From NCBI RefSeq assembly GCF_000237925.1, contig NW_017386031.1, positions 682,001 to 746,000 of the forward strand: DNA of 64,000 bases, written 5' to 3'. How positions within the stretch are numbered: the stretch's first letter is position 1; each line of letters begins with the position of its first letter. The DNA comes from Schistosoma mansoni (taxonomy: Eukaryota > Platyhelminthes > Trematoda > Strigeidida > Schistosomatidae). The notes under the pieces were generated by a model that was given only the letters and a program-made list of their open reading frames with translations, was not told the DNA's origin and did not search any database. Positions 33,801-47,800 of the stretch are shown piece by piece. Both the position numbers and the translations under genes were made by a program.

Positions 33801-36800
33801 AAAAAATTGAATAAACTTTAATTACATGTTGGTAAAATTATATAATTTGATACTTCGGATGAACTTCTTGTTGTACGACTTTCACCATCGATTGAATCAC
33901 ATTCAGATGATAAATCATTATCTATTCTATTTATAGAATAATTAAGATTTGGTACATGTAAACTATTCTCTAATGTTGTTGTTGTTGTTACCATGGTATT
34001 ATTATTATTGATTCGTTGAGAAAATGAAGAATCAATATTCAATTGGGGTATTTGAAGGGTTAATGATTTGTTGAGATCAGTTCCAGTCTAAAACATGGAA
34101 GAAGAAAAAAGAAGGATATCAGTAAATATATAAAACACCCAGAAGAAGACTTACCCAGAATTAGATGATAGAATAATATTGTGGTGTGGGTTACTTATAT
34201 TCACATAATTAGTATTTGATGATGGTCAGGCATAGAATGTATTTCAGTAGAAGATCGATAAGGAGAGAACAGGAACGGCACGCAATTGATATGAAAATGT
34301 ATGAACAATGAAATCAGAGACGATGGATTGATATTTGCAGAAGGAACAGTCAAGATTGAGACAATTGATTAATAGCTTGCAAATTAACTGTTTACTGGAT
34401 GAGCAAAGATGGATAGTGGCTAGAAGTGGAATCCAGCTTGACGCGCTTTTCGTCCTATTTGCGACTCGTCAGCTGGATGTACGTGCATCTCAGAGTTGGT
34501 GTTCACTCTGAGAATGAGTAGATAACGTGATGGCGTTTGAAGCGAAAGGTACTGGGTTCGAGTCCCAGAGTGAACATCAACAAGTCTGAGATGCAGGTGC
34601 ATCCGGATGACCAGTCCCGAATAGGACGAAACGCGCGTCAAATTGGATTCCACTACTAGCCACTATCCATATTTGTTTATAAAGCTTATGACTTCAGGCA
34701 ATATTAAGGCAATACGCACAGTATGCACATATGTCAATAAGAGACTGATCAGTTGCAATCCTAAACATCAATGGGAAGATTCAAGCAAACAATACCAAAT
34801 GAAAGGCTTTTTTATGGAGATCTAGTGTTTTCATAGTTGAAAGCGTGAGGCAATTGAAGCTAGACCACCATCAAAAACCTGGAAGCACTGGACGGCTGTT
34901 GTGAGATAGGAACTCACTGAAGACAGTTAGTGAACGATTGCCCAACTTCGCGGTTTGGTTGGAGTTAGATATAAACACCATCGGATACCGGCCGGCTCAG
35001 TAGTCTGTCGGTTAAGTGCTCTGGCGCGAGACTGGTAGATCCTGGGTTCGAATCTCGCAAGGCAGGATCGTTGATGCGCACTGTCACTGAGGAGTCCCAC
35101 ACTGGGACGAAACGGCCATCCAGTACTTCCAGCTTTTTCATGATGGTTTAGCTTCAATTGACTCATGAATTCAACTATAAGATCATAAAATAAGTTATAT
35201 ATTTATAATAACCAACAGACTTACTGAATATTCAATGTTTTTCATTTCAACAGATTGTATTCTATCATTTCCATGTTTATGTTTATTTGAATGATGTTTA
35301 TGATGACGTTTTAAACGATAGGAACCAGCTCTTGATAATGGTATACTACTATTATTATTATGATTGATGGATTGATGAAGATCCAAGTCTAATGATGAAT
35401 AATTGAAATCCATCTGTTGATGATCATCTTGATTTTGTTCTTGTTGTTGTTGTTCATGTTCATGTTCAATTAGATTAGCTTCAACCGAGGCTAGAACATC
35501 TTTAGCTGATTGAAGTGCTGTATCAAATGCTTGATTACCACGTTTTGTTATATTCATAAGACGTACCATATCTTCTAAATATTTGATACCTTGAATAGAT
35601 GTTGATAAAGAAATATTATGAATAATAAATGAAATTGTATTAGATGAGAATTGTTGAAAACGTGAGTCAATTGAAGCTAGACCACCACCAAGGAAAACCT
35701 GGAAGCGTTGGACGGCTGTTTCGTCCTATTGTGGAACTCCTCAGTGGCAGTGCGCATCCNNNNNNNNNNNNNNNNNNNNNNNNNNNNNNNNNNNNNNNNN
35801 NNNNNNNNNNNNNNNNNNNNNNNNNNNNNNNNNNNNNNNNNNNNNNNNNNNNNNNNNNNNNNNNNNNNNNNNNNNNNNNNNNNNNNNNNNNNNNNNNNNN
35901 NNNNNNNNNNNNNNNNNNNNNNNNNNNNNNNNNNNNNNNNNNNNNNNNNNNNNNNNNNNTGGTGGTGGTCTAGCTTCAATTGACTCACGCTTTCAACTAT
36001 GAAAATATTAAATCTCCACAAAACTCCTTCTGATTAGATGAGAATAACAAAAATTTCTTCAATTTATGAGTCAATCTGGGTTAGACTACCACTGAAAATC
36101 TGGAAGTATTGGAAGCCTGTTTCGTCCTAGCATGGAACTCTTCAACAGAGCGCACTTACAATCCAAAATACGAGACTCGAACCAAAGGCCTCCGGTCTCG
36201 CATGCAGACGCTTAATCTCTAGACCAATGAACCCATATCCAACAGTGTTACTGTCTAACTTCAGTCGATTCATGATCTTGCTCAATCCTTCATCCATTGT
36301 CTGAGGTTGATAGCTGTCTTCATCTGACACAGATTGGACGACACTGATCACGGTCATATATATTTCTTGAACCTTATAGTCCCCATAATACCTCTGAACT
36401 ACTACGTCGAAATTCAGTGGTTTGTTTCTGTGAAAACATCAACTAATTATATGATTTAATGCAATAGTGATTCCGTTTAGTGATATGTTGCTGTCTGATT
36501 TTTAACTTGAATGATTCCATAAGTCAGAGTTGTAGCTGATGAAAAGTCGATAAACTTAAGACAAACAACCCTTCAACGCTTCTTGCTTGTTAAGAAATTT
36601 CTATTTTACATTACAAAATAGGCAAGATCTGTACAATAGCCGTTAGGCTCCTGTGTTCGATTCAAAGCTGGATCATAAACACAGACTACTAAGGAATTTC
36701 ATACTGAGAATAAAGAGCTATTCAATACCTATGTAGTTTCTAATGGTTTCCTATCTGAGATCAATCTATTGCGTCCTGGGTTCGAGTCCCAGAATGAACA

Positions 36801-39800
36801 TCAACAAGTCTGAGATGCAGGTACATCCGGATGACGTGTCCCGAATGGGACGAAACGCGTGTCGAACTGGATTCCACTGTTGGCCACTATCCATCTTTGC
36901 TTACAATGCTTGTGAATTAATGCTATATCGAGGCAATACACAAAGTATGCACACATACCAATAAGGGACTGACCAGTTGCGATTCTAATCATCAGTGGGA
37001 AGATTTAAACAAACAATACTAATTGAATTTAAACTTCACCCCATTGCACAAGCAAGTGGCTATCAGGACTCAGTAGCTAGCTGAGTGGATAACGCGATGG
37101 CGTTTGAAGCGAACGGTACTGAGTTCGAGTCCCAGAGTGAACATCAACTCTGAGATGCAGGTACGTCCGGCTGACGAGTCCCAAATAGGACGAAACGCAC
37201 GCCTTGGATTCCACTTCTAGCCACTATCCATCTTTGCTTATATTAAGCTTGTTTCGAAACTTTACTGTGTTGGATTATCGTGTGTTGCCTACTGAAATCC
37301 TACCGAAACCAGTTTGTTGTCTGTGAAAACTAAGAGTGAATAGAGAGCTTTTAATAGCTAACCGAGTCAAAATACATTCATGAATATAGATATGCCTTTC
37401 TCAAATAATTAAGCCAGATACTGAACAGTAACATTCACTCACCAGCATCACTTACTTATCATTTAATCGTGAGGTCACATCCCTTACTGTTCAAGTTTAT
37501 CAAGCTGTACAGTAAATGATCCGTGGACAAATGTCAACCAAAGCCCAAACAATACAAACTCAGATTTATGAAGAAATAATGTTAAACACAATGCCTACTC
37601 CATGTTTAAAACAGAATATCTGTTCTTACATGATACATCTCTTACAAATGAGCATTAAGTAACATAAAATCTATGTGTAGAGCCTTATCCGTTAACCTCT
37701 TCCAACCAAGATTGTGTGAGGCAGCTATTTATACTAGGTGTTGGATAAAGGTTGCTCAATATAGTGAATTAACACAGTTGGATATAGGCTCTTCAGTTTA
37801 AAGACCTAAGATTCTGGATCCGATCCCCAGATGTGGGGTCTTTGATCCTCACTGTCTAGCAGTCCCATGCTAGAGTGAAACGGGTATCCTGTAATTCCAG
37901 GTTTTAGCTATTTGTCTAACTTGGATAGGTTCATGATCTCAATAAAATTACAAGCAATTTCTTATTAATAGTGAGTGAAATACTCTTCATCAGTGATACT
38001 GCATTAAATGGGGAATTATACCTTTAGACACTAACTCACTAATACTAATAGTTAGTCATTTGCTTCGACATCCAAAGACTGTAGGGTTCAATCCCTGGTA
38101 TAGTCATGTGTATAAACTTCTAAGACCTTCTATACTAGAACAAAACAATTGTCCACCTCTCTTTGATTTTCAACATTACTTCCAACAACAGATTACAAAT
38201 GATTGTGTAATTTTATGGTTGAAATCATCAGTCATTTGAAGCTAGACCACCATAGAAAACCTGAAAGCACTGGACAGCCGTTTCGCCCTATTGTGGGACT
38301 CCTCAGTGACAGTGCTCATCCACGATCTCACCCCGCGAGATTCGAACCCAGGTTCTATCAGTCTCGCGCGTAAGCGCTTAACCACTAGACCACTGAGTCG
38401 GCATCCGATGGTGTTTATGTCTAACTCCAACCAATCCACGAAGTTGAGCAACCGTTTATCAATTATCTTCAGTGAGTTCCTAGGTTCGAATCTCGCGAGG
38501 CGAGGTTGTGGATGAGCACTGCCACTGAGGAGTCTCATAATAGGACGAAACCGCCTTCCAGTGCTTCCAGGTTTTCCCTGGTGGTCTAGCTTCAATTGAA
38601 AAAGTATAATCAATAAAAAATAGAAAAAAAATAGTTACCAGGTTGTTCAAAATCTGGATACATTTCTTTAACTAATTCACGTGTTTCTAATGAATAATCA
38701 CGTGCTAATTCAGCAGCTTTCTTTGAAAGTTGTACTGCATTTTCAACTTTGTTTAAGCTAAATGAAATAGAAAACAGATAATTGAATATGAATAAGCTGT
38801 GATTGAAGCTCTTCTAGGATTACTGTCGTTTCTAAGCCTGAATAAAAGAGGTTAGTAACTATATTTATTAAAAAAGGAACGTTGCTGCGAAGTAACTACT
38901 AACTATAGGTTAAAGGATCTTTATATAGATTGATTTATTATATATTTATTTGAACATATAAATATTGGTACAAAGGGGTACCAGATATATAGGTGTCGCA
39001 CAAATCTCATTTGATTTGTATGAGGGCTACGATACTGCCCAGGTGCCCAAACTGAAACAGGTGGTTTTCTTAGGGGGCCACATCCGGAGCCTTTGACCTA
39101 ATGGTCTGATCCACAAGACAGTGGAGCATTGTGAGGAGATGCAGTCCCGTGGTAGCCGGTGACCAACGATTGATTCATACGTCGTTTGTTCACTCAGGTT
39201 ACTGGAGCGCATGTGCACCATTTGTTTGGAATCAGGGTTTTCCAATTCCCCTAGGTGGACTTTCCGTGTCCACCAACCCGGTAAAGCGCCAGACATTCGC
39301 TTTTCGTCCTCTCAATTTTGTAAACAATAGTAATGCCACGAGAAGGCAGTGAGTAGGACTTCCCTGGTAGAGGCTATATACGCGTGGCCATGTGAGAGCA
39401 TTTCAAGAGGGAGAGCGGATTCTCCCCACTCTCGGCCATACCAGGGCATTTGGGAGCTTTCATATAGAAGAGTTATAAAGCCTTATGGTGAATGTCAAGA
39501 TTATTCGGAAAGCAAAAATAAATTAATGAAAAAAAATAATACCCATACTCTTTGTGATGATAGGAAAACATTAGAAAAACTGTGGTTTAAATATATTCTT
39601 CACCTTCTGCCCCCTTATTAATAATCTATCCCATATGAGGATAACTACCCTTATTTCAATGTACAATAAAAATGCATTTTCAAGCATCTTCCTGTGATGT
39701 GATCTACTTATATCCATATAAGTAGCATATGGTGATGGTCAGGCATAGAATGTATTTCAGCAGAAGACCGACAAGGAAAGAACTGAAATGAAGCGCAATA

Positions 39801-42800
39801 GGTATGAAAATGCATGAACAATAAAATCAGAGAAGATGGACTGATATTTGCAGAAGGAACTGTGAAGATTGAGACAATTGATGGCTATTTTGCAAATTAA
39901 CTGTCAACTGTATGGTTATCAGAATTTAGTGAGATAGACTGTAATTTGTGCCTGAATACATTCGATTATCCCCAACTAGTGTTCTGTTCGCTACACTTCC
40001 CATTTATTCCATTCCAGTCGTGTAAACCTATCTACTTTTATCTCTTATGGATACACCACTGTAGAGTAAACCAACTTGAAAGTTGAGAAAAAAGAAGTAA
40101 ACATGAAAGTTAGAGGTTGAAATCAAATTATCAGTGAAAATTCTGTTCTCATATGCAGTATTCATTCACTAAATGAACTTTGAAAGTTAGGTAGATTGGA
40201 AATCCTTACGATGGTGGTTGGAGGTGGTCAACAGGAAACCCTAGACCCGGGTTTCGTGCTACTTGGCACTCGTCAGCAAGGTGTACCTGTAATCTTGAGA
40301 GAACTGGTGCTCCCTGACGGACTTGATCCCGTGTCACTCAGCTTCACAGTCAGAGACGTTATCACTGAGCTACTCGGGCCGCGACCAACCATTCGATCAG
40401 CACTTAGAAGGACTTGACATACATGACATTGATCATCACCCAGTGATCAATCAATTGTGGAAATCCTTACCTTACCACTCCTTAAACATATTGCCCAGTA
40501 ACTTTTAAAGTGACACAATCGGTTATAATTGTTGTTTAAAGACAATTATATAATATCAGGAGGGGTTTTGTGAATATGATAGTAGTTTCAATAGTTCAGA
40601 TCATGTGTTCTAGTTTCGAATATTGCGAGGTGGGATCATGGATACGCACAACTATGATTCGAACTCAAGACCTATCAGTCTCGCGTGCGAGCGCTGAACC
40701 ACCAGACCACTGAGCCGCTGTTTGCTTGAAATTCAAATATCATGCATAGCAACCAGTAGAAATGTCCTTGTATAGGATAAAAATTACATTTTGACACAGC
40801 AGAGCACTTAATTCTGTCTCCTTTTTAGACTGTACACACCAGGCAAATTGAAACTATCCCTGATTTCTAATCCCATAACTCTTAGTTGTGAAGCAAACGT
40901 AAACCTGGTGAACTACTGAAATAGCACTTCTTGGATGTTTGCATGAATCTCAGTCATCAATACGATTGCAGTATATCTTTGTATAGTAGCCGATATCAGT
41001 ACATGATAAAAACCATACCTCAAAATATCCAATAGTAACCAAGATCATAATGAGAGTTTTCAAAAATATATCTAAGACCTTTTAAGAGTTCAAGAAGACG
41101 GACAATCTATATCTATATCCATGGAAAACCTGGAAGTACTGGACGTCCGTTTCGTCTTATTGTGGGACTCCTCTGTGGCAGTGCGCATCCACGATCCCGC
41201 CTCGCAAGATTCGAACCCAGAACCTACCAGTCTCGCGTCAGAGCACTTAACTGATAGACCAATGAGCCGGCATCCAACTGGTCACTGGAGCTAATCCATG
41301 TCAGGTAGAGACAGATATCTACCTCAGTACAATGGAAGTTGGTTGCGCGATTTCGTGGATTGGTTAAAGTTAGACATCAACACCGTTGGATGCCGGCCAG
41401 CTCAATGGTCTATCGGTTAAGTGCTCTGGCGCCAGACTGGTAGGTACTGGGTTCAAATCTCGCGAGGCGGGATCGTGGATGTGCACTGCTGAAGAGCCCC
41501 ACACTGGAACGAAACGCCCGTCCAATGCTTCTAGGTTTTCCATGCTGGTCTAGCTTGAATCGACTCATGATTTCAACTATGAAAATACTGAAATCTCCAC
41601 AATACCCTTTCTAAAAAAAATCATATCTTACTTCTCTCTAGCTTCATTTGCTTTAACAAATGCATCATCAGCTATACTTCTAGCACGTTTTACAGCATTA
41701 GCTACTTCACGCATAATATGATAATTATATAATAATAAATATGATTTTGCACCTTTTGGCCATGATAAAAATACTAATTTTCCATTTTGATATCTTCCTT
41801 GTTCGCATACACCATCAGGAAAATGTGTTTGACCATAACCATGTCGTCGATTTTTTACCCATTGACCTTCATAAATAACACCATCCGATCGTTCACATAC
41901 ACCATAACCATGACGTGAATCAGCTTCCCATTGTCCAGCAAATGTTTCAACTGTTTCAGGATCAATTGCATCTACCTGATTATATAAATATATATAAGAA
42001 CAATAAATATCGATCACTAAGAAAGAACTCAGAAGTTTACACTGATCACTTCAGCTCCTTCAAGGTAACTTATTTATTTATTTAGACACATAAATATTGA
42101 TACAAAGGGGCTCCAGATATATATGCGACATACAAATCTCATTTGATTTGTGTGAAGGCTACAACACTGCCCGGGTGCCTAAACTGAAGCAGGTGGTTTT
42201 CTTAAGGTGTCACAACCCGATCCTTTGACCTAAAGATCTGATCAACAGGGTAGTGGAGCATTGTGAGGAGATGCAGTCCCATGATAGCCAGTGACCAACG
42301 ATTGATTCATACGCCATTTGTTCACTCAGGATATTGGAGCCCATGTGCACCATTTGTTTGGAATCAGGATTTCCCAACTCCCCTAGATGGATTTTCTGCG
42401 TCCACCAACCCGATTAAAGCACTAGACATTCGCTTTTCATCCTCTCAATTTCGTAAACAGCAGTAATGCCATGAGAAGGCAGTTAGTGGGACTTCTCTTT
42501 CTGAGGCTATATACGCGCGTCGGTGTGAGAGCATTTGGAGAGTGAGAGCAGACTCTCCTCACTCTGGGCTGTACCAGGGTATTTGGGGGCTTCAAGGTAA
42601 CAATCCATAAAACAAATAACTTGACAACAAATACTGTATAGTCGTTGCTGAAGACTGTTGAATGGTTCTAAAGTATAGTGGCTTATTGACTCAATAGTTT
42701 TTTATTTTCATTGGTGATTATTCACTTTATACTATTTCGTGAAGACAAAACCTTCTCAAAAGGTATCAACGTAGCATTACTTTACGTGCTGAACGCAGCC

Positions 42801-44741
42801 CGTTTTTAATCTGTAGTGATGTGTTTTTTTATCATTTGTACTACGAATTGATCTTAGTTTGACAAATATTGACAACTAAGAATGGTTGGACAACTGTTTC
42901 GTCCTAATATGTAATTCCTCGGTAGTGAGCATCCACGACCTTGAGGTTGGAACCCAGAACCTTCAAGTTTCACGGTGAGCGTTCAACGTTTATACAAGGA
43001 AGTCGGTATCCAATATTTTACACTTCTAACTTCTGTCACTTCGCAGAATTGTGCAAGCATCTTTAAAAGTCACTGATGAATAGTTGCTTTACTAGTAATT
43101 AACTTAGAAGGTTTATTTCTGGAGTTCTAGTGTGGTGTGGTCTACTTATATCCATATAAGTAGTATATGGTGTGGGTCAGACATAGAATGTATTTTGGCA
43201 GAAGACCGATGAGGAAAGAACTGAAATGAAACGCAAACGTCTGGAAAATGCATGAGCAATGGAATAAGAGAAGAAACAGTGAAGATTGAAACAATTGGTT
43301 GTTAATTTGCAAATTGACTGTTCATTGTTTAGTAATCAGAATTTATTGAGATAGTCTGTAATCTTTGCTTAAATACATTCGATTGTCCCCCAGTCGTATT
43401 TTGTTCACTACATTTGGTGTCGCTGCCAACCAGGAGGAGGAAGGTTGCTGTTCTGCGGACGCCGCTGCGGGTCTGGAGTTGAGGTGCTAGTTGGGGCAGT
43501 CTGGTGTGGAGAGTTGGCGTCGAGTGGAGTGTTCCGGCGGGGCGGCGTTGGCTGTAGCGGGTGCTGTCGACGGAGAGGAGCAGTGGGACGTGCGGCTGCT
43601 GGGCGGACATCGGATGTAGATGGCTCAGCAGGCCGGTGGAGTACGGGTGTTGAACGTCCCAGGTGCCGGGTGGATGCGGATGTTGGTGCCCCGGCAGGTC
43701 GACGGAGCTATGGAGGTCAGCGCGCCGCAGACTCGACATTCTGACGGAGAGTTTGGCACAGACTGCAGTGAAAGAAGATAGTGGCATGGCGAGCAGAACC
43801 ACCGCATGAACGAATGCTTTAAAGGGGGGACGAGTGTGGTGTGGTCTACTTATATCCATATAAGTAGTATATGGTGTTGGTCAGACATAGAATGTATTTT
43901 GGCAGAAGACCGATGAGGAAAGAACTGAAATGAAACGCAAACGTCTGGAAAATGCATGAGCAATGGAATAAGAGAAGAAATAGTGAAGATTGAAACAATT
44001 GGTTGTTAATTTGCAAATTGACTGTTCATTGTTTGGTAATCAGAATTTATTGAGATAGTCTGTAATCTTTGCTTAAATACATTCGATTGTCCCCAACCAG
44101 TCGTGTTCTGTTCACTACACTATCATTATTGTCATATAAAAATATCTGAAAGTAAGAAAGTATCGATAAATGCAAAAATCTTTACTGGCTATAATCACTG
44201 AAAAACCATAGTTAATGAGTTTGCTACATTGCCTAAGTAATCGTTGGTGGCACTTTTATTCAAGTGATTTTGGTGTATTGAATTTGTTGATGAAGATTGT
44301 AATTGTTATCTTCGACTTTTTGATGGTGACATACAACTTGGAGTTGTTTGATTATCTACAGTTATTGGATAGACTTATGCACGTTTAATACTACTATGCA
44401 TTGCATACACTAAGCGACCATTCATGTTGAATACAGTAATATATAAATTGTTATGATTGTCAACTAAATTTGAATAAACAAAGAGTTGAAATTAATTTTA
44501 TTAGGGAAAATATANNNNNNNNNNNNNNNNNNNNNNNNNNNNNNNNNNNNNNNNNNNNNNNNNNNNNNNNNNNNNNNNNNNNNNNNNNNNNNNNNNNNNN
44601 NNNNNNNNNNNNNNNNNNNNNNNNNNNNNNNNNNNNNNNNNNNNNNNNNNNNNNNNNNNNNNNNNNNNNNNNNNNNNNNNNNNNNNNNNNNNNNNNNNNN
44701 NNNNNNNNNNNNNNGAAAAAAAAGGTAAAAAAAACAAAATA

Positions 44742-44773
<32 letters not shown>

Positions 44774-44847
44774 AAAAAAATACAAATAAAAGAAAATGAA
44801 AAAAACTGGAAAGCGAAAATAAAAAAAGAAAATAAGAAAAAAATAAA

Positions 44848-44879
<32 letters not shown>

Positions 44880-47800
44880 AAAATTAAAGCAAAAAAAAAA
44901 AAAAAAAAGGAAAAAAAAAAAAAAAATAAAATAAAAAAAAAAAAGAAAAAGATGTAACAAAAAATTAGTAAGATCGTGCTAATGACGAGAACAAAAGTCA
45001 AACTGGATTCCACTGCTAGTCATTATTCATCTTTGCTTATAATGCTATATCGAGGCAATATGGACAGTATGCATATATGCCAATTAGAGACTGACCAGTT
45101 GCAGTCCTAAACATCGATGGGAAGATTCAAACAAACAATACTAAGTGAATTTAAATCTCTCATTGTTTATAATTGGATTGATTTTCAATTCTTAAATCCT
45201 AGTATGTTTATAACTAAGTAACGTGAATGTTACCAGCAAATTATTAGTTGACACTAAACCTTTGAAGTCATCAATTCTAATCCCCTGAGATTCCACACTC
45301 AAGTGTAGTTTTATAATCTGTAAACAATTTTAATCTTAGCTCACAAATCTTAGCTTAACACATTTATTCATCTATTTAAGGACCGTCAGTATGGTTTTGT
45401 GGAGATTATTGAATTTCATTGAAATCATACACTCATCAAAGATAGTCGCACCGATGTTGAGGATTGATTGAGGTTAGACATTAACACCATTGGATCTCAG
45501 CTCAGTGGTTTAAAAGTTAAGTGTTGATGTTCAAGATCAAAGATCCTGAGTTCAATTTACACATGAAGCGTCATGGATCAGTACGGGTATGAAGTCCCAT
45601 GATAGGTAGTAACGGCTGTTCTATGTTTGTCAGTTTTCAATGTTATTCTAACTTCACTATTTCATTGATGTTTAAAGACTGTATTTAAGACTAATGACTT
45701 TTCAACAATATAAATATAACAGATTACACAATAGTACCTGACAAATATGATAGGAACATACTGTCTAGATTATCATACCTGATCTAATGTAAATACTGAT
45801 TCAGGTGTTTGTTCCACTTTCATTTTTCCACGTACTATTCCACGTTCTGTGATACTACCTTGACGTCGTACACATGTAATTGATTCTTTACTTAATGAAC
45901 GATTAAACAAATTCGTTAATGATTTCGATCGACGACCAGATCTATTATGACCACTTCCACGAAATTTAATTAATGATCCACTACCTGTATGATTCAATTT
46001 TTGTTGACGTCTTAACATTAATTCACTACGTTGTGATGATAATACAAAACCACACTTAAATTTACATGACATACGTAAATCTTTAAAATCTTTATTATGA
46101 TTATTTAATGGATTAGGACGTCGACCATAATATGGTTCATCTTCCATATCATCTTGTCCACTTAATTCTGGATCATCTAATTCAACTGCATCACCTGATC
46201 TTTGACTTAGAAGACTTCCACGACGTGTACCTGTAGTGTTATTGTTGTTGTTATTATTATTGATCATATTATGTGTATTACTATCATGATTAGTAATATG
46301 ATGATGATGAGTATGATGTGTTGAATTCAAAAGATTTTGTAATGCTGTACGTTTTTTAATATCTAAAGCAATTTCTGCAGCAATGGCAGCTTCTTCAGGG
46401 AAGAAGTTTATCACTTCTCCATATGGTATAGATGTACGTACACCAAGTCCTTCACGAACACCATTTTTATATTCACCAGCATAACTTCCTAGAATGGAAA
46501 ATAAAAAGAAAGTGTGTTTACTTCTTTTTAAATCTAATAAACATTTTGTTTTGTTAAAGTTTAAAAAATATATGCATATGATTAGCTTATATCAAGACTG
46601 ACGCCCAAATGCCCTGGTACGGCCAAGAGTGGGGAAAGTCCGCTCTCCTTCTCCAAATACTCTCACATGGCCTCGTTTATATAGTCTCTGACAGGAAAGT
46701 CATACTTACTGCCTTCTCTCAGCATTACTGTTGTTTACGAAATTAAGAGGACGAAAAGAGAACGTCCGGCGCTTTAACCGGGTTGGTGGACACGGCGAGT
46801 CCACCGAGGGGAGTTGGAAAATCCTGATTCCAAACCAATGGTTCACATGGGCTTCAGTGTCCTGAAGGAACAAATGACGTATGAATCAATCGTTGGTCAC
46901 CGGCTACTATGGGACTGCATTTCCTCATGATGCTCCAGACCTTTAGGTCAAATGCTCCGGATGTGGCCCCCTAAGAAAACCATCTGGTTTGGTATTGGCA
47001 CTCGGGCAGTACCATAGCCCTCACACAAGTCAAATAAGATTTGTGTGACACGTATGTATTTGGTACCCCTTTGTACCAATATTTATACATAGGCGGAGAT
47101 AACTAAATGTATTTTGATACAATACTACAGAATATTTTGGTAAAATATGACAACTATACATTGATTACTTCATTTCCAAATTTCCATCATTTGTCCTTCA
47201 CATTCTGTATGATTCTTTCAATCCATAATCCCTACCTGTTCACTTAGACTCGATCTTCTTAACCTTCTGCTGCCAGGTTTCCCACTCCCGATTGGTACTT
47301 CATACTACTCATGTCTGTTGACATAAGTAGCATACACCACAGTACTAGTCGTAGTAGTAGTCGTAGTAGTAGTAGTAGGAGAAGAAGAAGAAGAAGAAGA
47401 AAAAGGAGGAGAAGGAGGAAGAGTGAATGTTTTCGGATAATTTTGATAGAGCTCTATTCTCTGAGCTGGATGATTTAGTCGTGGGGCTCTCATTGTTCTT
47501 CTGAACAATATCATCAACAAAAACTTCAGGTTGAAGTGAAGTGTTAGAATTTTTCCATATATGACTCACAGCTTGTCCTGAAGACCTCGGTCTTGATTGA
47601 CTGTTGTTGACCTTTAACCAGTTATTGTTTACTTCTTTATTTTGATTGTATCTCTCATTGATTTGATTTTTGGTCCTCTATTTGTCCATAATTTTTTCTG
47701 AATGGTCGATAGATTGGATCGATTTCAATATGTTTAATGATCGCTAACTGATCTAAGTGCGAAGCTTTCAAAAATCTTCTGGTGTTTTTAGAATTCCCTC

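Larger units (their letters stand above)
43131..44119 (+). mobile_element. Miniature LTR retrotransposon (TRIM-like), 989 bp
   Basis: Two nearly identical direct repeats of 282 and 285 bp, both starting TGTGGTGTGG and ending CACTACA (TG...CA), flank only 422 bp. Two bases after the 5' LTR is a plausible primer-binding site (tggtgtcgctgccaacc). Directly before the 3' LTR is a purine tract (aaaggggggacgag). These are the cis signals of an LTR retrotransposon with no room for gag-pol. Flanking 4-mers are ctag and ctat, an imperfect target duplication at best. Lies in JPH intron 2. Confidence 0.8.

Noticed and set aside
36770-37240. CRISPR-like direct repeats
   Set aside because: Repeats are ~340-bp SINE monomers in a eukaryotic context, without short spacers or cas genes.
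41976-42017. N-terminal extension [14 protein letters not shown] of the third JPH exon
   Set aside because: This is intron sequence upstream of the tataatcag acceptor; homology starts at VDAIDPET and the phase fits exon 2.
43195-43245. Hammerhead-like string in the L-family LTR (ccgatgag ... tgaaacgcaaacgtc), which would make it a retrozyme
   Set aside because: Stem II cannot form, the first core U is C, and other L-family LTR copies lack the GTC triplet. The match is limited to this young copy and looks accidental.
43329-43859. 176-codon minus-strand ORF over the miniature LTR element
   Set aside because: Runs through LTR sequence and a GC-rich core where stops are rare; no motif.
44460-45013. 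Long minus-strand ORFs rich in Phe
   Set aside because: Translation of the A-rich tract and the N gap; not coding.
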